A DNA stretch of 64,000 nt from Bryoerythrophyllum caledonicum (GCA_963971425.1 OZ020518.1:29022770-29086769); one strand, 5' to 3'. Counted from the stretch's first letter, positions 12,212-22,912 are shown. Numbers and translations are program-made. The notes: generated from the sequence alone by a model not told the origin.

Positions 12212-12543
12212 ACCTATATTTGCACTTCACCGTACACGCCCTCCCCCCTTTTTTTTTTCTTCTTTTTTTTTTTTTTTTTTTTATATATATATTTTTTTTA
12301 TATATATATATATATTTTTTTTTATTTTTTTTATTTTTTTATTTTTTTTTTAAAAAGACTTTTGGGACCTAGGGTCCTTTGTTATTGGTTACTTGTTACC
12401 GTGGACATAGTGTCTACCTTCGAAAGGGGGAAGTAGTTCCATACTACTAATCCATGCCCGGTGGGCATGGACTTAGTGGTGGAATGAACAGACACTTTAT
12501 TCACGCCGGCCCCCTTCGGGGACCGGCGTTCTTCTTCTTCTTC
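12212..12543 (+). other. 3' UTR and tail of LINE copy 1
   Basis: A run of T and TA about 105 nt long (12248-12352) is followed by about 190 nt closely shared with the end of copy 2. A hairpin at 12503-12529 has arms acgccgg and ccggcgt closed by a TTCG-type loop, and (TTC)n follows at about 12528-12543. By analogy with other LINEs this end is the likely template-recognition signal for the RT. Confidence 0.8.
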
Positions 12544-13576
12544 TGCATGCTGGGGGTTCTTTGCATACCTTGCATACAAGTGTAGATTCGGATGGGGGTG
12601 GCTGGTCTACTGTAAAAGCTTGGAGGGTACAACCTTCAAACTCAGTCTCGTTAACTTGATAAATGCGAGGTCGGCGTTCCAGAAATGGGCACTCCTTGTT
12701 GTTGCAACGCAGCCATCCAACGCAGCTGGAATAGCGAAAAGAGAGGCCAAAGTCGTTTGTGATGTTGGTGGTGATGGTCTTGGTCCACACGTGGCCGTCG
12801 TATCGCTTGTCCATTCCTTGCATAGACTTCGCTTGCGACCTTGAGGCTCCTTCACCAGTTGGGGGCAACTAAAAAATAACTGCACCATCGAACACTGCAG
12901 GCAAGTACTCAACTCTCTCGTGTCTAATGAATGAGTAGTCTATTTTTTTCAGAATGTTTTTCTTCCCTGGTCTCTCGGCAAGTTTGCGAAGCAATGGGAC
13001 TAGACTAACAGTCTCCACCTTTGAAGATTGAGAGGGAGTGGGACATTTAACTGGAAGCGCAACCGGCGGCCTGGAATCTACAGTTTGTTTTGGAACATGA
13101 GGGGTTGATTTCATAGGACTAGTTTCCTCGTCTGAGGAGAGAGAGATGACTGGCGTTGCAACAGGAGTTTCCAGGCCAGGCTCTACTTTAACCTTCACGT
13201 CACGAGGAAGTGAAGTCTGAACAGTACATGTAGAGGAACGACGGGGAGTTAGAATCTCCGTGGATGCCTGCATCTGAGAATTTGTGAGACCGTATACTCT
13301 ATACCTACCGGGATAGAGATTCCAAAACACAGTATTGTCATCGTCTCTCTCTGAAACCTGATCATCTGTATGCATAACCTCTGAGGTCTCATCGTCGTAT
13401 ATCTCCTCCTCAATACTAATAGTATCCTCTCTGAAGTGGAATCTAAGGCTGAGGCGAAGCGCCGTAACTGTTGCCAACCCATCATCATCTACACGTACTG
13501 TAAGTGGGATGCCAACGCCTTGAGCTCGGAGTACGGCCATACCTAACACTCTCTCTGCAGGGAGCTGCGCCATCAC
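12544..13576 (-). pseudogene. Plant repeated-family protein, cut by LINE copy 1
   Basis: Reading from 13576 leftward there is a 235-residue frame, then one TAG (12869-12871), then the same frame goes on to the LINE tail. The second half has a Cys/His-rich core: GLSFRYSSCVGWLRCNN, then CPFLERR, NETEFEG and CKVCKEPPAC, which looks like a small zinc-binding domain. I recall similar sequences as hypothetical proteins in mosses and ferns, but the function is not known to me. The N-terminal half is acidic and Ser/Pro-rich with no domain I recognise. The coding sequence is replaced by LINE 3' sequence straight after PPAC, so the LINE landed in this gene and any 3' part lies left of the window. One stop plus the insertion argue for a dead copy; a short intron around the TAG is not excluded. 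Confidence 0.5.
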
Positions 13577-14018
13577 TGATAGTGGGGCGCGAATGGAAAT
13601 TGCGTAAGGAATTTAATAACCTAGAATGAGAGGAATGTTGCATCGACGATCATCAATTTATGCGATCCAATAGATCAGGTAGTTTTGAATGCATTCTCGA
13701 CGATACTTCAATGAACGAACGTAATCCTGTTGGCTACCTGGCACATAGTTTAATTTTATTAGGTAGCCGCCATTTCTCATTACTACATCATGCTGCAAAT
13801 TCTACTTGTCCATAAAATTCTCTGAGATTAGTATCAGCCGTCTTTGCTAGTTAGAAATAGGTGATTGTTTTGAAATGGAAGTAAATCATTATTATTTATG
13901 ACAAGACATCCTAGCAAGTGTCCATCCTATAAAATATAGGGTGTAGAGCTAGAAGCTACATTAGGGTGACAGCAACTACTTTGATATTGCATACCGGACG
14001 AAGCTATCTTGCGTGCGG
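13577..14018. other. Intergenic, no feature seen
   Basis: Ordinary mixed-composition sequence upstream of the minus-strand gene fragment. No coding frame, repeat or RNA gene is visible; promoter elements could be here but I cannot point to one. Confidence 0.5.
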
Positions 14019-14075
14019 TGAGGTGTGAGCGGTGAGCAGTGAGGCATGAGCGGTGAACGGTGAGCGGTCAGAAAA
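14019..14075 (+). repeat. Short GTGAGCG-type minisatellite
   Basis: Repeated short units such as gtgagcggtgagcag and gcggtgaacggtgag, about 7-15 bp each and degenerate, with no coding meaning. Confidence 0.7.
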
Positions 14076-14430
14076 AAGTTGGTAAAAAGTTTTTGAAAAT
14101 TGTCACTTTTTACTATATAAAAGTTACTTTTTCACTATATAAAAGTAATTTTTTAACTATACGATAGTAAACAGACTACAGGAACTGAAACTTATGTTAC
14201 CAAAAATAATCTAAAATAAGGATTCCAAGACAGCCTTATGACCGGGAAAGGAGCAAGACAATTTCACGTACATGGCCGCGGACAGAAACTGTGAAAAACA
14301 AACAAAAAAGAGGAAAAAAAAAGTAAGTAAAAAAAAATGAGAAAATAAAAGAGAGAAAAAGTGACAAAAAAGATAAAAACAAAGTGAAAAAAAATTACAA
14401 AAAAGTGGAGATTGAAAAAGTACGAGTGAT
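14076..14430 (+). other. A-rich low-complexity stretch
   Basis: Includes a pair of near-identical segments (actttttactatataaaagt type, about 14105-14150) and a purine-rich run at about 14290-14420. No gene is seen. It abuts the foldback element. Confidence 0.6.
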
Positions 14431-15665
14431 TGCACGACACTATGCGGGTGTGCCGCTAGCGGCACACCTCCCATCATTCAAACCTTGGTTCCTAAAAGGT
14501 GCCAAGGTATGAGCGATGGAAGTTGTGCCGCTAGCGGCACACCCCCGTAACGTCGTGCTTATGAATGATTGCGCAACACTATGGAAGTGTGCCGCTAGCG
14601 GCACACCTCCCATCACTCAAACCTTGGTTCCTAAAAGGTGCCAAGATATGAGCGATGGAAGTTGTGCCGCTGGCGGCACACCCCCGCAACGTTGTGCTTA
14701 TGAATGATTGCGCAACACTATGGGGGTGTGCCGCCAGCGGCACACCTCCCATCACTCACACCTTGGTTCCTAAAAGGTGCCAAGGTATGAACGATGGGAG
14801 GTGTGCCGCTGGCGGCACACCCCCGCAGCGTCGTGCTTATGAATGATTGCGCGACGCTATGGTGGTGTGCCGCCAGCGGCATAGCTCCCATTGCTCACAC
14901 CTTAGTTCTTAAAATGGCCATATCTCACTCAAAAATAGTCCAAATTTAGCGTGCGATATGTTTTCTGGCATCTAGAGAAAATTTTAATGTCAAAACACAC
15001 CTTAAACGCTTAATTTGGGCTATTTTTGAGTGAGTTATGACCATTCAAAGGTGCCAAAGTGTGAGCGATGGGATGTATGCCGCTGGCGGCACACCCCCAC
15101 AGAGTAGCGCAATCACTCATTAGATTGACTCTGTGGGGGTGTGCCGCCAGCGGCATACCTCCCATTCTTCACACCTTGAATCCTTCTATGGTCATAACTC
15201 ACTCAAAAATAGCCCAAATTAAACGTTTGAGGTGTGTATTGACATTAAAAAAATTTCTAGATGCCAAAAAACATATTGCACGCTTAATTTGGACTATTTT
15301 TGAGTGAGATATGGCCATTTTAAGAACTAAGGTGTGAGCGATGGGAGCTATGCCGTTGGCGGCACACCCTCATAGCGTCGCGCAATCATTCATAAGCACG
15401 ACGCTGCGGGGGTGTGCTGCGAGCGGCACACCTCTCATCGCTCATACCTTGGCACTTTTTTGGAACCAAGGTTCGAGCGATGGGAGGTGTGCCGCTGGCG
15501 GCACATCGCCATAGCGTCGCGCAATCACTCATAAGCACGACGCTGCGGGGGTGTGCCGCCAGCGGCACACCTCCCATCGTTCATACCTTGGCACCTTTTA
15601 GGAACCAAGGTTTGAGTGATGGGAGGTGTGCCGCTAGCGGCACACCCCGATAGTGTCGTGCAAAT
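14431..15665. mobile_element. Foldback-like element made of palindrome-bearing subrepeats
   Basis: A near-symmetrical inverted structure centred near 15113. The left edge ttgcacgacactat is matched by atagtgtcgtgcaa at the right edge. Each arm holds units of about 139 bp containing the 16-bp palindrome GTGCCGCTAGCGGCAC or a one-base variant (GCTGGC/GCCAGC), about fourteen copies in all. Unit boundaries carry ccttggttcctaaaaggtgcc or its complement. An inner pair (about 14925-15050 and 15185-15320) is a longer inverted repeat with the core ctcactcaaaaatag. Long internally repetitive inverted arms with no coding sequence fit a foldback-type nonautonomous DNA transposon. No clear target duplication was found at the edges, so class membership is inferred. 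Short open frames inside are produced by the repeats. Confidence 0.7.
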
Positions 15666-15689
15666 AGTGTGACTATGGCATAGTGTCAC

Positions 15690-17054
15690 CCCCATAGTCT
15701 CGCAAAAATTTTACGATAAATATCCTGAAGAGTGTCAATGGACCAGAAAATTGGTTGATGACTGGGTCTCTACGGCGGTGAAAAGGGTCGAGGACAGTCA
15801 GCAGTCGGAGCTAAAGAAGTTGCTTCCAATTGCAGATCCAGATCTCATGCCGGCTTTCTTTGAGGAGATCAAAGTCCACTACGAAAAATTTGAAGCTCTA
15901 GAGATGCTCAAGGAGAATCTCTATATTTCTTGAAAACTGTTATTGGCTTTTGCGGGGGGTACTTGCATGACGACGGGGCACTCCTCTTGTTTCATCCAGT
16001 CAACCCGCAGGTCAAGAGGGAGATCCAGAGTTACCTTAACAACAGCAGTCTGATGGTCAAGGATGACTGGACAATCGTGAATTCCATGCATTTAACTCAT
16101 CCCACCACGCACTCCAAATTCATAAGCCAACCAAATCTTTCCATTTGTCCCTTCACCTCTGCTTTTATTGCAAAGCCAATATTAACTTATCATTTGTTTT
16201 CCTTGCATTTCAGACTCTAATGTTCAAAGCAATACTGCTGATTCGATCCTTAGATCTATCACTGAGGCAGCCGAAGGATTTGGTCATTAGACACGATCCA
16301 CGTTTTGGAAAAATAAATCTTGTAAAAGATGATTGCATCACAATGTTGTCACCGAGGATTCAGCTCTCAAGGTGAAGAAGGATGGGACGCTGTGGAGGGG
16401 TCCGAAGGAGAAAGCAGTGGCTTTCCTCCAATTGCTAATTACTGGCCTTTGCCCCAACGAGGGCATAGTCATCGACCTCAATGCTGGAACAAGTATTGCA
16501 TACACTCTATTCCATGATCCGATACCGCTCTCATATGGTTCTCATGTGATTTCATCATTGGTTTGTTGTTTTTAGGAGCTTCTATTCGAGCGGCCATGAA
16601 TACTGGCAGGCAGATTCTTGCCCTCGAGGCTGACACAGAAATCTACGAGGAGGAACTCAAGCCTCTCCAGATTGCCCCGGCCCCGACTGCTTCTGATGTT
16701 GTCATGCTGGACGATGAAGAACCCTTGCCCGATGTGGATCGAATTGACCTCTGTAAGTAAGTCCTTTTTGTCAAAGTCTCATGGTTCCTATCTGTCATTC
16801 CATAATCCGATTTAGAACTAATCATTACCTTGTTTTGCAGTCTGAGTCCAATGAGCTCTTGGGGAGGATACAGGTCACCCACTACCTCAGACCTACTGCT
16901 TCCATGTTATGCAGAAAGTTTGGCAACCCGAATGGCTGAAGAATCTTCCCAAAGCTCCAGCGCGTCCTCCTCTCCCCGTGAGAGATTCGATCCTAGGGCC
17001 CGAGTTTTCTTAGATGTGAGTGCTTCAGAGAGTGAAGACGAGTTTGTACCATGA
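15690..17054 (+). pseudogene. DNA N4/N6-methylase-like gene, probably decayed
   Basis: Several plus-strand segments look like exons of one gene. The first (about 15700-15930) reads KFYDKYPEECQWTRK and then a helical region. A second, in another frame, reads GFCGGYLHDDGALLLFHP. A third has DGTLWRGPKEKAVAFLQLL and GIVIDLNAGT. An apparent intron (about 16492-16575, gtattg to tttag) leads to ASIRAAMNTGRQILALEAD. The pair 'WRGPKEKAVAFLQLLI' plus 'VIDLNAGT..AAMNTGR..ALEAD' matches the end of the DNA methylase N4/N6 fold, where the SAM-binding loop and GR..G.E motif occur. No DPPY catalytic motif is visible. The tail is Ser-rich and acidic. The frame change near 15925 and stops between blocks suggest decay, though unrecognised introns could explain some of them. 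Known relatives occur as repeated genes in non-seed plants; the activity of this copy is unproven. Confidence 0.45.
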
Positions 17055-17535
17055 GACTTTACAGTTATATGGATTTGGACTTCTTTGTACAGTCCTCTAC
17101 TATATAATTTGGTTGAATGCTTGGGCCATTGTTCTTCTATGGATCCTGTCTTCCTAATATATCATATGGTGCATTACTCTCTTCACAGAAGTTTGAATGT
17201 TGTTGAATTTACCAACGACAAGGCTAAGACAAACATAAAGTATATCTCAAATTTCAATTTATCAGCCTCAACACCTAACCCATTGTCTTTGAAGTGTTTT
17301 CTGACCTCTGGACCTTCTCAAAACCTTGCAACTCACTTAACTTGATTTTCTTCGTTCCCTCCAATTCCTAACGAGACCCTAGTCAGTGAAACAACAAATT
17401 ATGTCTGAAGTACGCCCATGACATTTCTTCAAGAATAAAGCTGAGATATAAGGAAAAAATGAAATATGTCTGCTGTTACAAGTGCCGTTAGCACTTGGCC
17501 TCCTTAGTGCTATATAGTAATCTGTGGTGGTCATG
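17055..17535. other. Intergenic, no feature seen
   Basis: AT-rich sequence between two convergent gene remnants; it may hold their 3' UTRs. No repeat or RNA gene recognised. Confidence 0.5.
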
Positions 17536-19029
17536 TCAACTCTTGCTTCCAGTAATTTTGGGTGTGTTGATACTATCACTAGCTGCCTTCAAAACTACGG
17601 AGAAGCTTGTACACTCAATTTCTTGTTGGGGGTTTAACTCGCCACCAAACTGGGCAACCCATGGTTCTACAAGGTGGATTGGAGACGAGGCTAGGAGGAC
17701 ATCCTTGCAAATCTTGCATCGATAACTCTGGCATGAAATCATTTCTGCAACACAGGGAGGGTGCAAAAAACAACCACAGGAGGAGAGTACAACTGCTTTC
17801 CAAACGAATCCCAAGCCACAGTAAGCACAAGCATCTTTACGTGGATAACCCAAAGGTCGGACAGATTGGACCTTGGGATATTCAAACACTCTTGGTGTTT
17901 TTAGAGTAAGCATCTACCCCCTTGCAGTCGAGACTGCTCCCTTACATGTTAGTAACTCTGCATTGGCATCCTCCATTACTTTAGCTTCATTACCCAACTC
18001 AAATTCCAACTGAACAATATTCTCTCAGATTTGAGCATCAGCCTCCCGCATGTTAGCCAGTTCCTTATACAATGCCTCAGACTCTGCAACAGTTGCCTTG
18101 TATTGTACTGTGGGACCCTCTCTACGTAGAATCTGCCGGGCCTCCTTAAGTTTTGAAACGTTTTTCTCATTTAAATCTTCTTCTGCAATTTCAGAGGATT
18201 TAGCCCGCATCCTTTAAAGACTAGCGTTGTACCTCTGCCGTATCTCGTGAAGGCGCTCCTCCACAGCCTTCACTATGTCAGCCCTTTGGCGCTCCACTTC
18301 TAGTGCTGCTTGGAGCTCATGAACTAGAGGATTAGGTCCCGCTTCACCTCTACCTATACCACATAATTCCTTGATTATCGTGCACAGGCCCTCTACTTGG
18401 CATCTAGTTGCAACTGGGCCTAGTTTTGTTGGATTTCGCCATGCGTTCTTTAGGCGAGCTTCCTGTCGGTCCAATGCCTCAGCACACCAATTCATTGGCT
18501 TCCCATAAATAAAAGTTGCAAAGCAAGCCTTTAGAAAATGAAGACAGAAGTAGTTGTTATGGGGCCTGTTACCGTACACCTTGAAGTACTGCTGACCAAA
18601 CATCTTCAGTTGCTCCTCATCTTCGCACCTTGAGAACTCATAACGCCCCTTTGAGACTCCCTCCTTCCACACAACAGTTACTTCTTCATCTGTGATGAAA
18701 CTGTAGCACTTGGAAACATCCCTTAAAAGCGGCCCTTGATCATAAAGCCCAACAACATCAGTAAAGAACTTGCTACCATACTCTGCATCTCGCCCCATGA
18801 GCATTGGCGCTGCAACAAGCATCCGCTGACGCACCCCCTCTTCGATGTCACCGAGTTCAAATGGGTCGCCAAACTCCTCTGTGCTGAATACTCGATTACT
18901 TCCGCCCTCTCCATCACTTCGAATTCCAGTGTTATCGTCACTAACTTCTTGGACATCAGAAGCACCCTACACAGAACTTCGGTGTCTAGTTCTCTGCTGC
19001 TTACTCGCCTTCTTCCTCTTCGACGTCAT
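17536..19029 (-). pseudogene. RING-like zinc-finger protein, one or more breaks
   Basis: From the ATG at 19029 leftward the frame reads MTSKRKKASKQQRTRH, meets one TAG (18967-18969), then runs open to 18214. It contains KFFTDVVGLYDQGPLL, KCYSFITDEEVTVVWKEG and NWCAEALDRQEARLKNAW, followed by a charged coiled-coil stretch (ELQAALEVERQR, AVEERLHEIRQR). A second coiled-coil piece lies at 18025-18210. Near 17830-17620 there is a Cys-rich block, CAYCGLGF, SSCGCFLHPPC, CKICKDVL, with the spacing of a RING-type finger. Such an arrangement would suit a ubiquitin ligase-like protein, but that is inference. I do not recognise the family. At least one stop and frame changes between blocks indicate a pseudogene or an unsolved exon structure. 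Confidence 0.45.
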
Positions 19030-19853
19030 CTTCTTATCTATCACAGAGTCACCCCCTCAGAAGTCCCCCTTCACCTTTGAACACTTGGTAACTAATACTT
19101 CGCAGTAAACTTTCTCACTTTCCACTACCACTGAACAACGATACAGTGCTGAAAGAAAATGCTGCAGATGGATCACCATGTTGACATTGTAGGAGAGTGA
19201 ACAACAAGTAGAACCCAAGCGCAAAATGATAACCACTGATGATCCTAGCCGCAAAACACATGACTGTATTTATTATATTCATTAGACATGTCTGAAATTA
19301 TTTATCATTTGTACAACGAGGAGGCGCCTTCATTAGAAGTGGACTGGCCAGGCTTGGATACTCACAAGTTAAGGTAGACATTATTGTTGGAAATTATTAC
19401 ATTCAACGAGGTTACTCGTACACAGAATCATAAAGATAAAGGAGAAGACGGCTGTTTAAAATGTTCAAAACAGTCCATATAAAGACCCTAAACCAAAACA
19501 TGAAACATTAAAAAATTAAACAACACATAAAACATGACATAAGAAAAAAGGAAAAATAAAATTAAAAAATTAGAAAAAAATGATACAATGGATGAAGAAT
19601 TAAATCATTATCTGCTAATTAAGATTGGAAAAATGCCATGGTGAAGATGAATTTAAGAAATCGTCATACAACTGGAATTTAATAATTTAAAATCGCAAAA
19701 CAAAGAAATCGTATTAAATGATTAGTATAATGAAATTAAAATATAGACAATAAATCAGAACCAAAAAAAAAAAAAATCAAAATCAAAAAAATATAAAAAT
19801 ATAAAACATAAATAAAATATTAGGAAAGGACTTAAGCCACTCTCATAGTAAAA
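19030..19853. other. AT-rich intergenic, no feature seen
   Basis: Mostly A-rich, especially 19490-19820. No coding frame, repeat family or RNA gene recognised. Confidence 0.5.
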
Positions 19854-20312
19854 TCAATCTAACCTATTCTTAGGGGAGACCCAGATACCACGTCGTGGTG
19901 CAATCTTCTCTCCCGGCTGCAGCCAGAGAGAGTGGTTCCTATTGTCACTTAGCAATGACCTCAACTGATCTACTTCACAACAACTAAGTTCGCCAAGTGA
20001 CGTTGTCTCTAACCTCTCATTATTAATTGGATCTGCTAATGACCAATAATTCTTAAAGATGTTCCAGTTCACGTTGAAGCAATATGCTTCATACTCGTCC
20101 TTCGGAGTCCAGTGCCCTCCTCTATATGAAACGTAATCCCATTTTGCTAGCCAAAGGCAAGCATATTCAAGACTGTCGTCAATCTCACGTTTCCAAAGCT
20201 TGGACACAACACGAGCATTCTCAACATCTTGAAACGTGATTATCGGTGGAGGAGTCCAACACCGTGTTCTACTACATCCCAGTAGATCCCAAGGGTCAGG
20301 ACTGTCTGCCAT
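19854..20312 (-). CDS. Hypothetical protein, possibly F-box-like fragment
   Basis: An open frame of 152 residues starting MADSPDPWDLL at 20312. It contains ITFQDVENARVVSKLWKREI, which resembles the second and third helices of an F-box (the 'lRlVSK.Wr' pattern). The rest is Trp-rich (CLWLAKWDYVSYRGGHW, NWNIFKNYW) and unfamiliar. An F-box protein would recruit substrates to an SCF ubiquitin ligase, but the leading LP motif is absent and the match is weak. No neighbour supports a role. It could be a real small gene, one exon, or a fragment. Confidence 0.35.
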   Translation of the reverse strand: MADSPDPWDLLGCSRTRCWTPPPIITFQDVENARVVSKLWKREIDDSLEYACLWLAKWDYVSYRGGHWTPKDEYEAYCFNVNWNIFKNYWSLADPINNERLETTSLGELSCCEVDQLRSLLSDNRNHSLWLQPGEKIAPRRGIWVSPKNRLD

Positions 20313-21057
20313 CCACTGAAGCAGATCCTACAAGGTTGTTTCACTGGCGATGACCTCAAGGGAATTGCTCAATCTCTGAAAATGCTCTGTGGCGGGTGCA
20401 AGATTCAGTTCTAGAAATGATTTCGTTGAGACGTGTTGATATCTTTACAACAAGGTTCATATGAGATTATGATTCACAGAAAAGGTACAAGTGATGTTCT
20501 TTAAAGGCGAAGAAATTTTCGATGTAGACAAGCACTATGACATGGAATAAATTTTGGTTTCAGCAACACTATTATTGTACACGATTTTTAATATATTCTA
20601 GGAAGTTTTCAAAGCCATTATGTCATGTTCTATGAAATATGTTTTTACTTTCTATTCAAAGTCCAGAGGGGCAAAGTCATATGTCTAGTTGTGGGACTTT
20701 TTGTGCTTTTGTAATTATTACTATTTAAAGAAGATAGGATTAGTATAATCACGGAAAGATGTAAATAAAATAGAAGTGACTTAGGTCTTATATCATAAAA
20801 ATATACTGTGATGTACGCATGACATCATCATGACGTCAACCCTAATTTTAATGGCTTAATATGAATCTAGTTGAGCTGAGAGTTTTAGGATTAGAAATCC
20901 ACGGAAATACAGACCTTTATTAAAAATATTCCTAAAAATATTTGCCTAAATTTTGTATTTCTCCACGGTTACAGGGTACATTTTTCTTTCAAAGATTTGG
21001 CGAAAGGTCAAATTTATGCTCTCCATTTTCCGCTCTCCGCTCTCCGCTCGCATGCTA
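20313..21057. other. Intergenic, 5' flank of LINE copy 2
   Basis: Mixed sequence with no gene recognised. At 21018-21052 the motif cgctctc is repeated about three times. The switch to AC-rich sequence near 21058 is my estimate of where the LINE leader begins. Confidence 0.4.
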
Positions 21058-21225
21058 ACTTTCCCCAAACAGCTACAAGCAGCTCACGATTATCAAGAAG
21101 TCCAAGCTGCCGAAGAAAGAACGTGGCCTAAAGCCACAAAAGCAACACCAAAGCTCGCGAAGTCACGTCGCAGCTAGAAGCGGAAGCCCTCGAAGCAGAC
21201 TAAGTATCTCTATCTGCCACGACCG

Positions 21226-22442
21226 AATACATGTAAGATCCTTACATCCTCCCACCAATCTTGATCCTTTTCTTCATGCGGCAGCCCTTGGTACATGTGC
21301 AACAGACCCGACCTTGAGCCAGAAAGAAGACATCAGCTGACAAGCTCAAACCACACCTGCACAAGAAGGTACACACAACATCAGAAGACAAACAAGACTA
21401 AGGCCGAATCTCAAAACCGGATCAAATCAACTGCCACTCGAGATAGGACACAAGTAGTTATTACTACTTGCGAATATATTGACAACCTGAGAAGGTGCAA
21501 CAAATTTAATATAGGCGGAGAGACTCTAGCAGAACATCCACAAAAATCACACAAGACACTGCGACACAGAAGACACCCGACACTCCCGCTACAACTACAC
21601 CGGAGACGTAAACGCAACATCCAAGAAAACGACATACAAAAACGACACAGAAGACAGCCACAACTCCAAGGGTACCGGGACTACACAACACAAGATCAAG
21701 ACGGCGACCCCCCTCAGAGAACTCAAGCCCCACCCACGCAGAGCAACGGACGGACTACCGCCGAACAGACTGACCAAGACCAAGTTTACAGCCTCCCCCA
21801 AGGAACCCAACGCCCTCACACCCGAAGTCTCAAACCCTTGCCCCTGAAGAATACCAGCACAGGATCCCCTCACGCACGTGGCCCTAAACGCCCGCCCTCG
21901 ACGTATCCCAACCCAAGACCTGCACACCAGCGCCCCAACACATGACCCCCTCACGCTCGCGACATCAAACCCCCGCCCCTGACAAATCTCAACCCAAGAC
22001 CTGTAAACCACCGCCCTAAGGATCAAGACCAAGGACAGAGACACAAGCCGACATATCAAGTCTCAGCCCTCCAAATCAAGATGACAACTGAAACAGGGAC
22101 CCGCTCCGACTCGACACAAGTTACAACATCGACCCCAAGACTCCACATCAGGTACGCAACTCTACTAACAAACTCTCATGCAGGACATGACAACCGACAC
22201 CAAAGAGGCAAGACTAGACAACAAAGACGAGTACTAAACTACGACGACACAACCAAGACACAAGAATCCCCGCCACCAACAAAGAAGAACGATAGCTCCG
22301 CCGTCCCTCACCAACGACATCATGCACACAAGTTAGTTCCACATGAGCTATCGCAAGAAACACAAGTGCCAGACCCAACTGGAGCATCCAAGAACATAAC
22401 GGTAAGTATACATCTCACATCGACACTAATCATGAACCTGCA
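21226..22442 (+). promoter_or_regulatory. Leader of LINE copy 2 with short intron-like segments
   Basis: AC-rich leader with at least three short GT..AG intervals having good 5' sites and A-containing branch-like motifs: about 21232-21284 (gtaagatcc to gcggcag), 22152-22184 (gtacgcaac to atgcag, with ctaac inside) and 22400-22442 (gtaagtata to ctgcag, with ctaat inside). Each is only 30-55 nt. Whether they are spliced is unknown; the pattern is also present in the copy 1 leader. Confidence 0.35.
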
Positions 22443-22738
22443 GGGGTGAGAAAAACAATCCGAAGGGCAGCTGCAGACAGGGAACCCTCAGACGAGGGCC
22501 ACAACCAACTATTCCTCCGGAGCACAGATACACAAGAAATCGAGAACAGGAACAGGAATAACTTCCCTACAAGACCGGCACTCATAGAATCGCAAGCGCG
22601 CAGCGAACTCAGGCGCAAAGGCTCGAGACCAGATCAGGCGCACGACAAGGCGGGAGCACCACAAACAAGCACACAACAACAGAAGGGAGGCACGAGGGAG
22701 ATTCCCCAGAGAAGAACAAGGTCTCCGCACAACTCCAA

Positions 22739-22912
22739 GGAGGCCCTAGAGAGAGGAGTAAGGAGATTGAAGAGAGCTGAGGAGGGCCCGAGAAGAAACG
22801 CAAGACTCTTGCAGAGAGCCGAGAGGGAGGCCCTAGAGAGAGGAGCAAGGAGACTGAAGAGTGCCGAGGAGGCCCCAGAAGAAACGCAAGACTCCTGCAG
22901 AGAGCCGGGAGG
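22739..22912 (+). repeat. Two tandem 87-bp units in the LINE copy 2 leader
   Basis: The unit starts ggaggccctagagagagg at 22739 and again at 22826, with the same following sequence ending in cagagagcc. It is purine-rich and read through as Arg/Glu-rich sequence. Not present in the copy 1 leader. Confidence 0.85.

Larger units (their letters stand above)
1..12543 (+). mobile_element. LINE copy 1, dual-endonuclease non-LTR retrotransposon, nearly intact
   Basis: The element runs from beyond the left window edge to a TTC-repeat tail ending at about 12543. Parts in order are an AC-rich 5' region, ORF1 (3061-4719), a middle ORF with a 2A motif (4722-5816), a pol ORF (about 5741-12211) and a T-rich 3' UTR ending in a hairpin and (TTC)n. 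There are no terminal repeats, and a simple-repeat 3' tail is what LINEs show. Pol order is AP endonuclease, RT, RNase H, CCHC, restriction-like nuclease; by family knowledge this dual nuclease set resembles Dualen/RandI. I see one in-frame stop in pol (9530-9532), where copy 2 has a tyrosine codon. Two related copies lie at 21058-35998 and from 62580 to the right edge. No target duplication can be judged because the 5' end is missing. Confidence 0.9.

Noticed and set aside
14449-14466. GTGCCGCTAGCGGCAC as a bacterial-type terminator or operator
   Set aside because: The DNA is nuclear plant DNA, and the palindrome is one of many in a transposon-like array.
14516-15653. Several repeated 60-80 codon frames (PLAAHP, AASGTPP)
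   Set aside because: They arise from reading the palindromic subrepeats of the foldback array in different frames.
14431-15665. CRISPR array
   Set aside because: Repeats are palindromic, mirror-arranged and without unique spacers of fixed size; the DNA is eukaryotic.
17536-20312. Single TAG stops in two host-type genes as evidence of stop-codon reassignment
   Set aside because: The CIP7-like gene and other open genes use ordinary stops and no internal TAG; simple pseudogene decay explains them.
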